From Casuarina equisetifolia (Eukaryota; Streptophyta; Magnoliopsida; Fagales; Casuarinaceae): a stretch of 64,000 nt of DNA. A program made the translations under genes and the position numbers. How positions within the stretch are numbered: the stretch's first letter is position 1; each line of letters begins with the position of its first letter. The notes beneath the pieces were generated by a model. It had not been told where the DNA came from. It worked only from the letters and a program-made list of their open reading frames with translations, and searched no databases. Below, piece after piece: positions 44,401 through 55,899 of this stretch. The DNA is taken from contig CM052359.1 in the NCBI GenBank assembly GCA_028551475.1, positions 13,889,583 through 13,953,582 of the forward strand. Reading direction: 5' to 3'.

Positions 44401-46960
44401 TGTAATGAAGAACTGCTCATTTTTCCATAAAGGATTCGGATGCTTCTTGAAAAAGTTTGTGGCCCTTAGAATAATTTATCTCATTTATCTTCAACTTGGG
44501 ATCTTGCAAATTGTTAGATATGTTAAACAGTTTTGGCAATCTTGTCCATAGGAGTAAATGAGCCCTAATCTTCATTCCTTTTAAAGTTCATTAGACATTT
44601 TTTAGATTAGGAATAATATTAAACCTAACCAAAACATCCTTGCCTAGAAGATCTGTTCCATAAAACATTGCTATAAATTGAAAACTAGTAATCAATTTAA
44701 GACTTACCAATTTACCCTTAAGCTTGACTTCAAATGACTTTCTGTTGGCTACTCTAAACATCTTGAAGAATATTTTCCAATGGGTTGGTGGCAATACATT
44801 TTGGCTTCATAAAACTAAACACGAAGCTTGTATCAAAAAAGGCTATTTCTTTGATTGGCTTTTCATACTTTTCCAAGATAATCCAAACTTAGTTTGATGG
44901 AGATGGTTGATCCTTGATCTTGAAAGTTGGCTAGTCTAGATCCATTGTATAGGCAAAGGTCGATGCCATACAACAATACTACTCTTAGAGTCCGATTCAA
45001 AATATTCTTCTACTATCTTAGAGATTGTGTCTAGGCTCGACTCTTCTTCTTTATAGAAAATGGATTTGAGATTAACATTATCATTCCATAGGGTGACTTG
45101 ATGGAGGGAATTGATGAGTTAAGCATGTTTCTTCTTTTATGGGCATTGATTGGCAAAATGGCCTTTTTTCCCTTGCAGATAAAGCATTTGGTGCCTCACT
45201 TCTTTCCTTAGAATTACTTTTTCTTGAAGAATCATAATTGTCTTTTTATTCTTTTCCTATAAGACAACTTAGGAAATTGTTTGAAACCTTGCCTTGTGAT
45301 GTTTCTTCCCAAAGTGACAGTAGCAAGTTTTCTTGTCTATGTCTTTGCATTTGATTGACATATCTAGTCAGTGACAACTTAGGTAAATTACCTTCCCAAG
45401 GATTAGAGATTCTAAATGAACTCATACTTATTGCACAATTGGTCAAGAGCAATTAGTGCTTGTTGGTAAAGCCTTCCAAGAATGGTTTTTGAAAAAATAT
45501 TGTAATGTCACTCCAAATCCCTCATATTCAAAAAACAACACTTGATCTTTATTAGCTTTTCCTGGGCTTGTTCAATTAAGTGTCTTCAAAATCCCAAGAA
45601 CTCAATATGAATGAGTTCAAAGAAATGGTTGATGTCATTGGATGCTTTGATTTCATCTCTCCTATGGTTGCCTAGATTGAACCATCATAGTTGTAGTTAG
45701 CCATAGAATTTTGCCATGACTATGTCCATTACTTAGGCAAAACTAATGCCTTATTTTCTTAACTCGATTACCATGTAGGAATAGATTTGTAACAATCTAT
45801 CCTTCCACTAGTGTAGAGGAATCATCTAGAGAAATGAAAGGGATATCTTGTGCTTATTTCTAACTAATAAGTGGCCATATGCACTGATCTCTTAGGTTGT
45901 GCTTGTAGCATGCTCTGTGCACTTGTCTTTCCTTAGAATTCATTAATTTGAGTGACTATTGGTTTAACATTTGTCAACATGTCATCGATTACAGAATAGT
46001 CATAAGAGATATCTTCCATAATACTTAAGATTTAAGGCTTTTTAGTTAGCTTCAAGGTATTTGCCATTGCTTCTAAGAAAACAAAAATAAGGTTCTAGCA
46101 AGTAAGCACACTCTTTTCTCTAATGGAGAGTCCCTTTTTCCTTTTGTTATGTGGGGTTAGAGTTTTGGTATCTTTGTCTTTTGAAATGGTTATAGTGATC
46201 ATTAGTAGGGTTATAACCACTAGGAAAACCAAATGATGGAAAATTGGGTTCAAATGGGGAGGTACTGGGTAAAGGTTGAAATAATTTCAATCACTAGCTG
46301 AAAGAAAAGGTTGGGAAAAAAACGTATGTTTGGGGTCCATCACTTTTTATGGCTTCCAATTGATATCTTAAATGGTTAAGTTTAGCTTCTTTTGGCTAAA
46401 AAGTCAAAGAGAAGGCACTAGTTCACTTGGCTAGGTCTAATAGTTCTACATTGACAATATTAATGTTTGCATGTCATCTAGCGATCACATCATGAAAGGT
46501 TTTAAAACCATTATCTGGCTTCTTTGACAATTGTATTTAACTTCTTGCTATTTGCTTCAACATCTTATTTTATACAAATGCATTCTTAGATTGCCAATTT
46601 AACATGGCTTTTACTGCTAAGATTGGCTTTCTAGTACCATCAGATTGAATTGTTGTTATTGGGATCTTCCATACATGCCTTGTCTTTTGTTGTTCATTCA
46701 AGTATTCTAATGGAGGAAACTTATAATTATATTCTAGGGAATTAGGATCCATGCCTTCTATGGATCTAATCATGTTAACTTATGGGATATATGCATCTTG
46801 TCTTCTTTTAGATTGATTAAAGATAAGTCTATAACTAGCATCCCACAATGACCCACCTAATTCTTAGGTTGTTGTTAAGTCAAGAAGCAATAGAACATGA
46901 ATCACACTAAGGTGTGTAGTGAAACTTAGAGAGAAATGGTTTAAGCTATCATCACCCTTT

Positions 46961-46975
46961 CAGGCTTTAATACCA
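46961..46975 (-). other. Pararetrovirus primer-binding site
   Basis: TGGTATTAAAGCCTG on the minus strand resembles the tRNA-Met PBS that marks the conventional start of caulimovirid genomes. Confidence 0.6.
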
Positions 46976-46980
46976 TAAGT

Positions 46981-47490
46981 TTTATACAAGGGAGAAGCTC
47001 ATTCTTAATTATAAAAGGGAGAAATGGTTTATACAAGGGAGAAACTCATTCTCAATTATATAAGGTTGGAGTATTCAAAAAGAAAGTGTATGAGAGGAGG
47101 AAGTAGGATATAAGATAATTTCATGGGGAAGTGAAGAAGATAAAGAGAAATTGTAATGCCAAGGCTTCCTTTAGAAATGATATGTTGTGTTAACATGGGA
47201 CAAAGAATGCATTAAGTAAAGGATAGGCTAAAAGGTGAAGAATAATCAAGGAGAAACTATCTTCCTATTGAAAGGAGGAAATAAGAGTGCCAATCCCAGC
47301 CAAGTTAAAATGTAGAAAGTTGAGTCAGGTAAAGTTTATGATAAAAATCATATGCATAAGATATCCTATGGGCTATTGATGGTAAACCTTCTTTTTGAAT
47401 ACTCTAATGCTATACAATTGAAAACAAGCTTCTCCTTTGTATAAACCTTGCATACAAGAATGTGAATTCATCTCTCATTGAAATTTACTA
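46981..47490. pseudogene. Pararetrovirus leader/intergenic pieces in inverted arrangement
   Basis: 46981-47160 repeats the intergenic sequence, including a doubled TTATACAAGGGAGAA unit. 47391-47450 is a reverse complement of about 47012-47080. The middle (47165-47390) is unassigned. The arrangement shows joining of copies in opposite orientation. Confidence 0.6.
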
Positions 47491-47995
47491 ATTACTATCT
47501 TGGTTAAATATGGCTTGTCTTGATATGGACTTTGGTTTCTAGTACCATTAGATTGAATATTGTCAATGAGATCTTCCATACATGCTTTATCTTATGTTTT
47601 GTTCATTTGAGTATTCTTGCAGAGATATGTTCCATGATACTTAGGTTTTCCACTCTTTAGTTGACTTCGGTGTATTTATCATTTTTCTAGGAAAGCAAAA
47701 ATAGGGTTTTAGCAAGTAAGCATTTTGTTTTCTCTTATGGAAAGTCACTTTTGTTTTTTGTCAGGTGGGGTGGAGTTGGGGATCTGTCTTTCAAAACAGT
47801 TATGGTAATCATTAGTGAGGTTATAACCATTAGGAAAACCAAATGATGGAAAACTAGGTTCAAATGTGAGGTATTCGTAAAGGTTGAATTACTTTTAATG
47901 GCTAGTTGAAAGAAAGGGTTAAGAAAAAGGGCTGTTTGGGGTTTATACTTTTTTTTATGACTTCCAATTGATATTTTAAATGATTGAGTTCAACT
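47491..47995 (-). pseudogene. Second partial pararetrovirus copy, minus orientation
   Basis: This follows 46010-46390 and 46650-46700 in segments (for example GATCTTCCATACATGC and GTTATAACCA-TAGGAAAACC) with many substitutions and a different order. It corresponds to the movement/coat-protein region. No usable frame. Confidence 0.65.
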
Positions 47996-48600
47996 TTTAC
48001 AATGGATCCAAACCAAGTATCTTTCAAGTCACCCTATGGGATGATGATCCTGATCTCAAATCCATTTTCTTTGAAGAAGAAGATTAAAGCCCATACACAA
48101 TCCCTAAGTTAGTAGAAGAATATTTTGAATCGAACTTTGATTCCAATGATTCCTACTATGATGATGAAGAGTTTTACTATTGCATGGTATCCACCTTTGC
48201 CCATATAATGGATCCAAGCCAGCCAACTTTCAAGATCAAGGATCAACCATCTCCATTAGCCCAAGTTTGGATCATCCCTAAAAAGTATGATAGAGAGGAA
48301 AGATACAATGAAAGATAACATAACATTACTTTCAAAAGTGCTTTTTGACCAACTAACTTTTATAGTGATGGAATCCCATAAGATGTCTTTTACTAAAAGT
48401 AAAAATATAAAGTTATATCTTGCAAAAGTCAATTGTAAAACCTTTGTATATAGAGTGCAATGGGATTCAAGCCTTGGCATTACAATTTCTCTCTATCTTC
48501 CTTACTCTCCCATGAAATTCTTTCGTCTCCTACTTCCTCCTCTCAACTCTAAATCCTTCTCCTTTCTCATACACATTCTTTCTATTAATTCTAGAATGAT
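47996..48600 (+). pseudogene. Pararetrovirus copy, plus orientation, with intergenic end
   Basis: 48000-48310 is the inverted counterpart of about 45100-44880 (acidic Asp/Glu-rich stretch followed by IKDQPSP-like words). 48310-48600 is the inverted counterpart of 42060-42310, with a TATA-type box. The two parts are not adjacent in the main copy, so the segment is itself rearranged. Confidence 0.7.
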
Positions 48601-49861
48601 GGATGAACTATCTAGAATCATTATTATAAACAACAAATATGATTATACATTAAATGTAAAAAGGTAAGTAAATATATTATAATTGACGTATTTTCATTAA
48701 CAACTAGTAACTTACCCATTAAATCCCTTAGTTGTTTAGCCTATTTATCAATGAATAGTTATAGTCAATTATAATATTAAAAGTTATAGCCTTTATAAGG
48801 TAAAAAAAGGCTAACGTTTTTATTTTTACTACCGTGATTTTGGGACATTAAAAGCTATAGCCTTTATACGCAATGCAAAAAAACACATGAGTTTTATTAA
48901 GATAGGGGAATCGATGCGAGCTAGAGTGTTCATCAATCCCTCAAACATATTACCGTCATCCAAAACAAGTTGTGAGAATTTTTTTATATTTTATTTTATT
49001 GAATTTTTACCAAAAAAAAATATACAACTTAAACTCTATATGTACCAATGCAGTCCTGCAAGTAGCAATCCCACAAAGAAATGAATAATACATCAAAGCA
49101 ATTATTTTCCAAATTGTCTCATTACCAATTAAATATTCTTGGTGTCAACTAACAAATTTCATAATTGTTGAACTTTAAATTGGTATAGCTATTGTTTTAT
49201 CAATCCCTTGATTTTAATTATTTTATCTTTTTAGAACTCTAACCAAATTTTACTTAATTGTGTAAATTGAGAAGTAACAATTTTTTCCAAAATATATTTA
49301 AATTTAATTAGAAATGTAATTTATTTTTATCAATATTACTTTCATCCAAAAGTTAATTAAAATTTCTGGAATGAAATTTTATTACTTCTTTTGAGAGAGT
49401 TGGGTAAACATCAAAAAATACTCGAAAAAAGTGAAAAAAAAAAAGAAAAGAAGAAAGAAATGAGGACAAAGAACATTTTTATCGTGGATGCTCAAGGCAA
49501 CTTTCCCGTGTCCAAATAGACGTTGGTTGTCAGCCCTGTCCGGACGCCGATCAAACAGCGACCAAGCTCCACAGGATCGACGGTCCAGATATGCCCACAA
49601 AAAGTCCACAGTTTACAGGCTGTGAGGGAATGCAAAAGCGAATCCCAAGTCCCAACGGTCACCTCCCTTTACCCATTTAAATTCAGAAAGACAAACCCTA
49701 GAAAACTCCACACTGACCCTTTTTCTTCTACTTCTATATGTCTCTGTCTCCGAAGAAGATGATGAGAACCCAGTAGCGAGAAGGGGCCTCTCTGCCTGAA
49801 TCCGAGACCAGGCGAGGAGAATCTTTGTAGGTTTAGAGGGAAGGAGGCGGTCTTGTCTCGA
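48601..49861. other. Intergenic region and promoter of the SEG2-like gene
   Basis: 48601-49440 is AT-rich with no recognised gene. From about 49480 the base composition becomes GC-richer and leads to the 5' UTR. AAACCCTAGAAAA lies near 49691, and no certain TATA box is seen. Two short related motifs (TATAGCCTTTAT at about 48788 and 48857) hint at an eroded repeat. Confidence 0.45.
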
Positions 49862-52265
49862 ATGGGTTGCTTTCTTGGTTGTTTTGGTTCCTCTAAAGAT
49901 GAGGAGAAGCGTAGGAAACAGGGCCGGAACAAGGTTCAGCCTCGTGATCACCAAGTAAGGGGTTCTTTCTTAGCTTAAGCTTTCTTTTTTACGGTGTGAT
50001 TCGGTTTTTAGTTAAAGGGCTGGCCAAGAGAACCTAGGAAAAAAGAATGAAAAGTGTATCGAGAGTTTGAAGCTCTTGGTTTTCTTTGTTTTGGTTTCTC
50101 AAAGGAGTCGAAGACTCATGAAACAAGATTTGGTAGACTTTTGTTTCTTTATCTCTATTGTTGTTTCTCTGGTTTTAATTCAGTTGCTCGGCAGTCAGAT
50201 CTTAAAAAAAAAAAAGCTAGCTTCTTTTTGATTTCCTAGACCTTTTTAGTAGCCAAAAAGAGCTTAAGTTGATTATAATGTTTTGCAAATTTAAAAAACT
50301 CAGATTGAATTCTGAATTTGTTTCTCGAAAGAGTCGAAGGGTCATGAATCAAGATTTGGGAGGCTTTTGTTTTCTTTATCTCTATTTTTGTTCTCTGGTT
50401 TTATTTTTAGCAGGTTCCTGGTGGTGAAGTTAATTTAGTTGCTGAACAGTTGGATCTTAAAAAAATTTGGTTTCCTTCCGATTTCCTAGACTTTCTTAGT
50501 AGCCAAAAAGCGCTCAAGTTGATTATAATATTTGCCAAATTCAAAAAACTGAGATTGAATTCTGAATTTGTTGCAGAGATTTGTCAGTTGCAAGCCTGTG
50601 CAATCTGCTGTCTCTCAGGGCGCCCCCGAAGATACCATCAACAACTCCGTTTCTCAAGTCCTGTGAGTTATCAAATTTTATATCTTTTTACAAATCGTTT
50701 TGTTTGATGAAAATTGTAATCTATCCAAAAGAATTGAATGAAAGGGAACTGACAAAAATTTGATTTTTGCTTTTTGAGAGTCTGGGGAATGTAATCTGAT
50801 CTGCCCTTCGGACCTTGGAAACAACTCTCATTTTTTGAAATTTTTAAGAATCTAGAAATCTGAATACTAGAAACAAAGAAAATCATGAATCATTTAGAAG
50901 TAATGATAAAATACAAGAAAAGAGGGCTTACAAATTGATCGATAAATGTAAGCGTGCAAATAAGTTATGAAGATAAAGGATTCAATCATATTTGGGTACT
51001 TTGATGTTAATTCTGATGTGTTTGTTCGTAGGAATGAGCCTGAGAAAGAGTTGAGCTTTAGGGCCAGGAAGAAAGTAACATTTGACTCCAATGTCAAGAC
51101 CTATGAGCATATCTCTTGTGATGAAGCTCTGGACTCTTCAATGGGGGAAGCGGGTGGGAAGGAGGGGGAGAAGGAAAATCTAGAAAAATCAAACCAGTTG
51201 AGGGAAGAAGATCTAGCAAAATCCAATCAATCTACCTTCTCAGAAGATAGTTCTATCACATCAAGCTCAGGATCTTTTCCTCCGAATCATAGGTACCAGA
51301 ATTGCAGGGACAGTGATGAGGAGTATGAAGGACTAGACTACGAAGATAGTGATCCTGACGATGACAACGAGGTTGAGGATGAGGATGATGATGACAGGGT
51401 AGTAGAGGAAAATGGTTTGTTTGATAGTGATGATGGAATTGTGGAATCGAGAACAATCTCTGCAACTCATATGTTTTCTGAGGAGTTTGATAGATCATGT
51501 GGTTTGCATGATGAAGTGAGGTCGGTTGTTTCTAATCCACATGCGCGGGACAGAAGTCTTTATGTTCATCCTGTGCTGAACCCTGTAGAAAATCTCACTC
51601 AATGGAAAGCTGTTAAAACTAAAGGGACAACCCCATTGAGGCCTCTGAAAGAGAACCTTGTTTCGAATCAAGAACCCAGCGTGGGTTCCGAGCCTGCTTT
51701 CCAGGAATTATCATTCAGTTTTAAGTCGAAAATGGATAAGACCAAGACGCCAAACCGCGAAATAGCAGTTGATGCTAGCTTATCCAACTGGTTGGTATCA
51801 TCTGAGACGACCCCCATCAAGAAGACGAGTACTGTTGGTCTTCACTCCATGACATCTGGAAAAAGCATGTCTCAGGGATCAAACACATTAAGGAGCCCAG
51901 ACGATCGACCTATTTTGGGAGCATTAACGGTGGAAGAGCTCAAGCAGTTTTCGGCTTCTTCTTCACCAAGGAAATCTCCAAGTCGAAGCCCGGATGAGAC
52001 CCCCATAATAGGCACTGTTGGGACCTACTGGAACCACACCATTCGTGCCGAGGATTCTGGCTCTGTTTCTTCCTTCAAAGGAGTACCAAACACAACCAGC
52101 AAGTACAGAGAGGTACCTCTGCAGTAAAGCCTTTGGGATCTTACATTCTATGATCATGATGTTCTGATTTAAGTTTTTATCAATTTGCAGGATAAGAGAG
52201 TGAATTGGCACTCTACTCCATTTGAGACAAGGCTGGACAGAGCTTTGAACAGAGGTGCTGGTTAA
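49862..52265 (+). CDS. Acidic plant-specific protein, At5g44040 / SEG2-like family
   Basis: Four exons in phase: 49862-49954, 50577-50662, 51032-52112 and 52191-52265, giving 444 residues. The start MGCFLGCFGSSKDEEKRR has Gly2 and nearby cysteines, suiting N-myristoylation and palmitoylation, so membrane attachment is inferred. Next is a KKVTFDSNVKTYE motif, then an acidic run of Asp/Glu (about residues 170-200). Near the C-terminus SPDETPIIGTVGTYWN and KRVNWHSTPFETRLDRALNRG are hallmarks I associate with Arabidopsis At5g44040/At1g04030, sometimes labelled eisosome protein SEG2-like. No enzyme domain is seen and the biochemical role is unknown. All junctions are GT-AG and no defect is visible. 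Confidence 0.85.
50085..50576 (+). repeat. Tandem duplication within intron 1 of the SEG2-like gene
   Basis: 50085-50322 and 50320-50576 are imperfect direct repeats: TTTCTCAAAGGAGTCGAAG / TTTCTCGAAAGAGTCGAAG up to AGATTGAATTCTGAATTTG. The second unit contains about 30 extra bases after TTTTTAG (50404-50435) and ends at the real exon 2 acceptor. Confidence 0.8.
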
Positions 52266-52570
52266 CCCACCTCGCCTCTTGTTGTATATTAGACGACGAG
52301 CGTGTGATAATATGGAGTTGTTTTGTGATTTTAGAAAATATATATGTTAAATTCTTTTGTGAAGATCAGTTTGGGCGTGTAAGATTTGCTTGCTGTTGTA
52401 TTTATTTGACAGTTTAATATATCTGATTTAATCTTTTGTGATATGTTCCTGACTCATCTTTCTTTTCACTGAACTTCTGTACGACTTTCATCATTATCAT
52501 GAATTGTGGTTTTCACCAACATCCACATCACCGAGATAAATTGATGGAGAAGATGATGAGATCAATCAAT
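52266..52570 (+). other. 3' UTR and flank of the SEG2-like gene
   Basis: Non-coding sequence after TAA 52263-52265, up to the edge of the gypsy D LTR. AATATATATG near 52339 could serve as a poly(A) signal region, but no site can be fixed. Confidence 0.45.
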
Positions 52571-52573
52571 TTG

Positions 52574-52994
52574 TTCTTGATAAATCAAGAATCCTTAAAA
52601 TCTAGTTTCAGAAGGATCTTGACAAATTAAGAATCTCTAAAATTGAAGAAGTCTTAATAAATATGGATTATGACAAATAAGGATCTAAACAAATTAGAGA
52701 TCTGATAAATATGGAAACTCAAATAAATTAGGAACCTAAACAATTAAGAAAAACTAAATAAAAAGAAATATTCTCAAACAATAAAGTAAACTTAATAAAT
52801 TAAGGACTTAACAATTACTTAAGAAACCATTTATATTAAAGATTGCAGAGATGCTACAGAATATTCTTGGACTGCTTCAACCTTGGCCTTCTTGCATCCA
52901 CTGGATTATGTTGTGGCCCAAGCAAGTTTGAATTGACAAACTTAACATATGGGTTGTGCTAAGAGCTTGGGCTAACATAGGTGCTCCCGCTTCA
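52574..52994 (-). mobile_element. Gypsy D 3' LTR, truncated
   Basis: It starts TGAAGCGGGAGCACC (minus) after a purine tract AGGGAGAT, and its body matches 42594-42956 and 6970-7400. The downstream part of the LTR is missing. Confidence 0.8.
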
Positions 52995-54310
52995 ATCTCC
53001 CTAAGTTGATTAGGATTTGCCTTCAAATCCTTAAGATTAGCATCTTCCAAATAGAGGGATAAATCACCAACATTGAATGTGACAGAAACTCCTCCGTGTT
53101 CACTTGGCAAATCAATTTTGTATGCATTATCTCCAACTTTGGAAATCACTTTGAAAGGGCCATCAGCTTGGGGCTAACTTGTTCTTTCTCTTGGATGGAA
53201 ATCACTCCTTTTGCAGATGCACCCAAACTAAGTCTCCTGGATGAAATTTTGAGAAGGCTTCCAATGCTTATTGGCTTTCCTTTTGTATGCTTCATTAGCC
53301 TTTTCTATTTGAGAACAAACACTCTCATGAAGCCTTTTCATGGCTTTGGCCTTCTCATTTGCGTCCAAACTAACTTGGGTATCAAGAGGCAGAGAGGTTA
53401 GCTTAATAAGAGTAATGGGATTGATGTCATACACTACCTTAAATGGTGAATGCCTAGTTGTAAAACTTGGAGCTCGATTGTAAGTGAACTCTACATAGGC
53501 AAGCTTCATGTCCCAATTCTTCAAACTTTGGTTGACCATAATGCGTAAGAGAGTTCCCAATGTGAGATTGGTCACCTCAGTTTGGCCATCGGTTTGAGGA
53601 TGATGAGAAGTGCTGAATAAGAGCTTAGTGCCAAGTTTTGCCTATAGAGTTCTCCAAAAATGACTCAAAAACTTGGTATCCCAATCAAACACAATAGTCC
53701 TTAGAATTCCATGCAATCTCATAATCTCCTTGAAGAACAAATCAACAACGTTAGAGGCATCTTCAGTCTTATGGCATGCAGTGAAGTGTGCCATTTTTGA
53801 AAACTAATTGACTACCACCATGATCAAGTCCTTGCCTCGTTGAGTTCTTGGCAGTGCTACAATGAAATCCATACTTAAATCTTCCCAAGGTTGGTCTGGC
53901 ACTGGCAAAGGGACATAAGGCCCTAGCTTAAAGTGACTCTTTACCCTCTAACATGTACCATATCTTGAGATGATAGCTTGGACATCTCCTAGCATCTTTG
54001 ACCAATAAAAGTGTTCCTTCAGAATCTCCAAAGTCTTATTGACCCTGAAATGACCAGCCAATCCTCCTCTATGTGTTTCCCTTACAAGCAATTCTTAAAA
54101 GGACCCCTTTGGGACACACAAGTGATTATTCCCTTTGAAAAGAAAGCCCTTATGAACCATATAATCTCCATTAGTACTCTTTGCACATTCAGCCATTAGT
54201 AAGGACATATCTACATCCTCAAGATAGTGTTCTTTCATAAGTTGAAAACTGAGTACTCTAGCGTCTAGAGTAGGAAGCAAGGAGTATCTCCTAGACAATG
54301 CGTATGCAAC
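52995..54310 (-). pseudogene. Gypsy D integrase and C-terminus
   Basis: The zinc-binding part and core lie between about 54300 and 53600 with scattered stops. 53575-53228 gives LTLGTLLRIMVNQSLKNWDMKLAYVEF and HSPFKVVYDINP. The C-terminal VSVTFNVGDLS stretch at about 53085-53050 leads to the purine tract. Confidence 0.85.
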
Positions 54311-54319
54311 AACATTAGC

Positions 54320-55899
54320 TACACCAAGTTTATAAAATGAAACGAATGAGAAGGACTAGAGAAATTCTACCCATTTTGCATGCCTCAAGTTGAGTTTATG
54401 CTGGCCATTCAAGAACTTCAAAGCCTGATTATCTGAATGCAGAACAAATTGCTTAGGCCTTAAGTAATGATTCTAGTGATCTAAAGCCCTCATAATTGCA
54501 TAAAAACCCTTATCATAAGTGGAGTAGTTCCTTTTACATTCATTAAGCTTCTCATTAAAATACATTAAAGGCCTCTTAGCTTGAACAAAGACATCACCTA
54601 TTCCAATACCACTAGCATCACACTTCACTTTAAAGAACTTATGAAAGTTTGGTAAGGCAAGAACTAGAGCTTCACACAACTTTTGTTTGATCACCCCTAA
54701 AGCTTTATCAACTTTCTTACTCCATTCAAAAACATTTTTCTTCATACATTCAGTAATGGGAGCCATAATGGTGCTGAAGTTAAATACAAACTGACAGTAA
54801 AATGAAGCTAAGCCATGAAAACTCCTTACCTCAGTAATGGAACTAGGCCAGGGCCAAGATTTACTAGCATGAACCTTGGACTAATCAACCATAATACCAT
54901 CTTTAGAAACCATATATCCAACCATAATACCTTGGAGCTTCACATAACTTTTGTTTGATCACCTCTAAAGCTTCATCAACTTCCTTACTCCATTCAAAAC
55001 ATTCTTCTTCATACATTCAGTAATGGGAGCCATAATGGTGCTGAAGTTAAATACAAACCGACAGTAAAATGAAACTAAGCCATGAAAACTCCTTACCTTA
55101 ATAATGGAACTAGGCCGAGGCCAAGATTTAATAGCATCAACCTTGGACTGATAAACCGTAATACCATCTTTAGAAACCACATATCCAACCATAATACCTT
55201 AGAGCTTCACACAACTTTTATTTAATCACCCTTAAAGCTTCATCAGCTTCCTTACTACATTCAAAAACATTCTTCTTCATACATTCAGTAATGGGAGTCA
55301 TAATGGTGCTGAAGTTAAATACAAACCTATGGTAAAATGAAGCTAAGCCATGAAAACTCCTTACCTCAGCAATGGAACTAGGCTGGGGCCAAGATTTAAT
55401 AACATCAACCTTGGATTGATCAACCATAATACCATTTCTAGAAACCACTTATCCAAGAAACATTACATTAGGGGAAAAGAATTCACACTTTTATAACTTG
55501 GCATAAAGCTTTTGCCTCCTCAACGCATTAAATACTTACAACAAATGATCTAAGTGATCTCCCTCACATCTACCATAAATAAGGATATCATCAAAATAAA
55601 CCATAACAAATTTACCAAGAAAGGGGCGTTGTACCTCATTCATCAAACGCATAAAGGTACTTAGGGTGTTAGAAAGACTTAATAGCATGACCATCCATTC
55701 ATACAAGCCCTCTTTGGTTTTGAAGGCTGTCTTCCATTCGTCTCCTTCTCTCATCCGAATATGATGATAACTACTCCTTAAATTCACCTTGGAGAAGATG
55801 GTGGCTCCATGTAATTCATCTAGCATATCATTAAGCCTTGGAATGGGATACCTGTATCTGATGGTGATGTTGTCGATTGGTCCACTATCCACACACATT
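54320..55899 (-). pseudogene. Gypsy D RT and RNase H with internal triplication
   Basis: 55898-55536 holds the RT fingers and palm ([19 protein letters not shown], then YFDDILIYG). The following RT thumb and connection region to the start of RNase H occurs three times (see the repeat entry). The last copy continues into RNase H ([36 protein letters not shown]). The frame is broken at the joints. Confidence 0.88.
54669..55460 (-). repeat. Triplicated segment of about 268 bp in gypsy D pol
   Basis: Units begin at GCTTCACACAAC-type sequence at about 54669, 54933 and 55205 (period about 264-272 bp). Each reads, on the minus strand, GYVVS-DGI, KSWP-PSS, RSFHGL-SFY, FNFSTIM and ITECMKKN. The units differ by a few percent by eye. 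Confidence 0.88.

Larger units (their letters stand above)
42030..46980 (-). pseudogene. Endogenous pararetrovirus (Caulimoviridae), main decayed copy
   Basis: Read on the minus strand the order is tRNA-Met PBS (46975-46961), a movement-protein-like segment (46773-46570), a coat-protein-like region (about 46000-45250), a CCHC knuckle (about 45220-45130), a protease region (about 44880-44820), and RT with a YIDDILLFS active-site stretch at 43741-43711. RNase H-like sequence, then an intergenic region with TATA box at 42220-42211, complete it. No ORF is longer than about 80 codons; stops and frameshifts occur throughout. The order and one-primer layout fit a florendovirus-like endogenous virus, but the genus is inferred. 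An LTR fragment lies within (42594-42956). Confidence 0.75.
52574..55899 (-). mobile_element. Ty3/gypsy element D, truncated at both ends
   Basis: On the minus strand it starts within RT (55899), runs through RNase H and integrase, and ends in a 3' LTR (52994 to about 52574) that is itself cut short. Gag, protease, the RT N-terminus, PBS and 5' LTR are absent. The RT end abuts the 306-bp satellite, and the LTR end abuts the SEG2-like gene flank. It is closely related to gypsy A. A segment of RT/RNase H of about 268 bp is present three times. Confidence 0.88.

Noticed and set aside
48780..48875. CACTA or MULE terminal repeat suggested by TATAGCCTTTAT motifs
   Set aside because: Only two short motifs, no inverted ends and no target duplication found.
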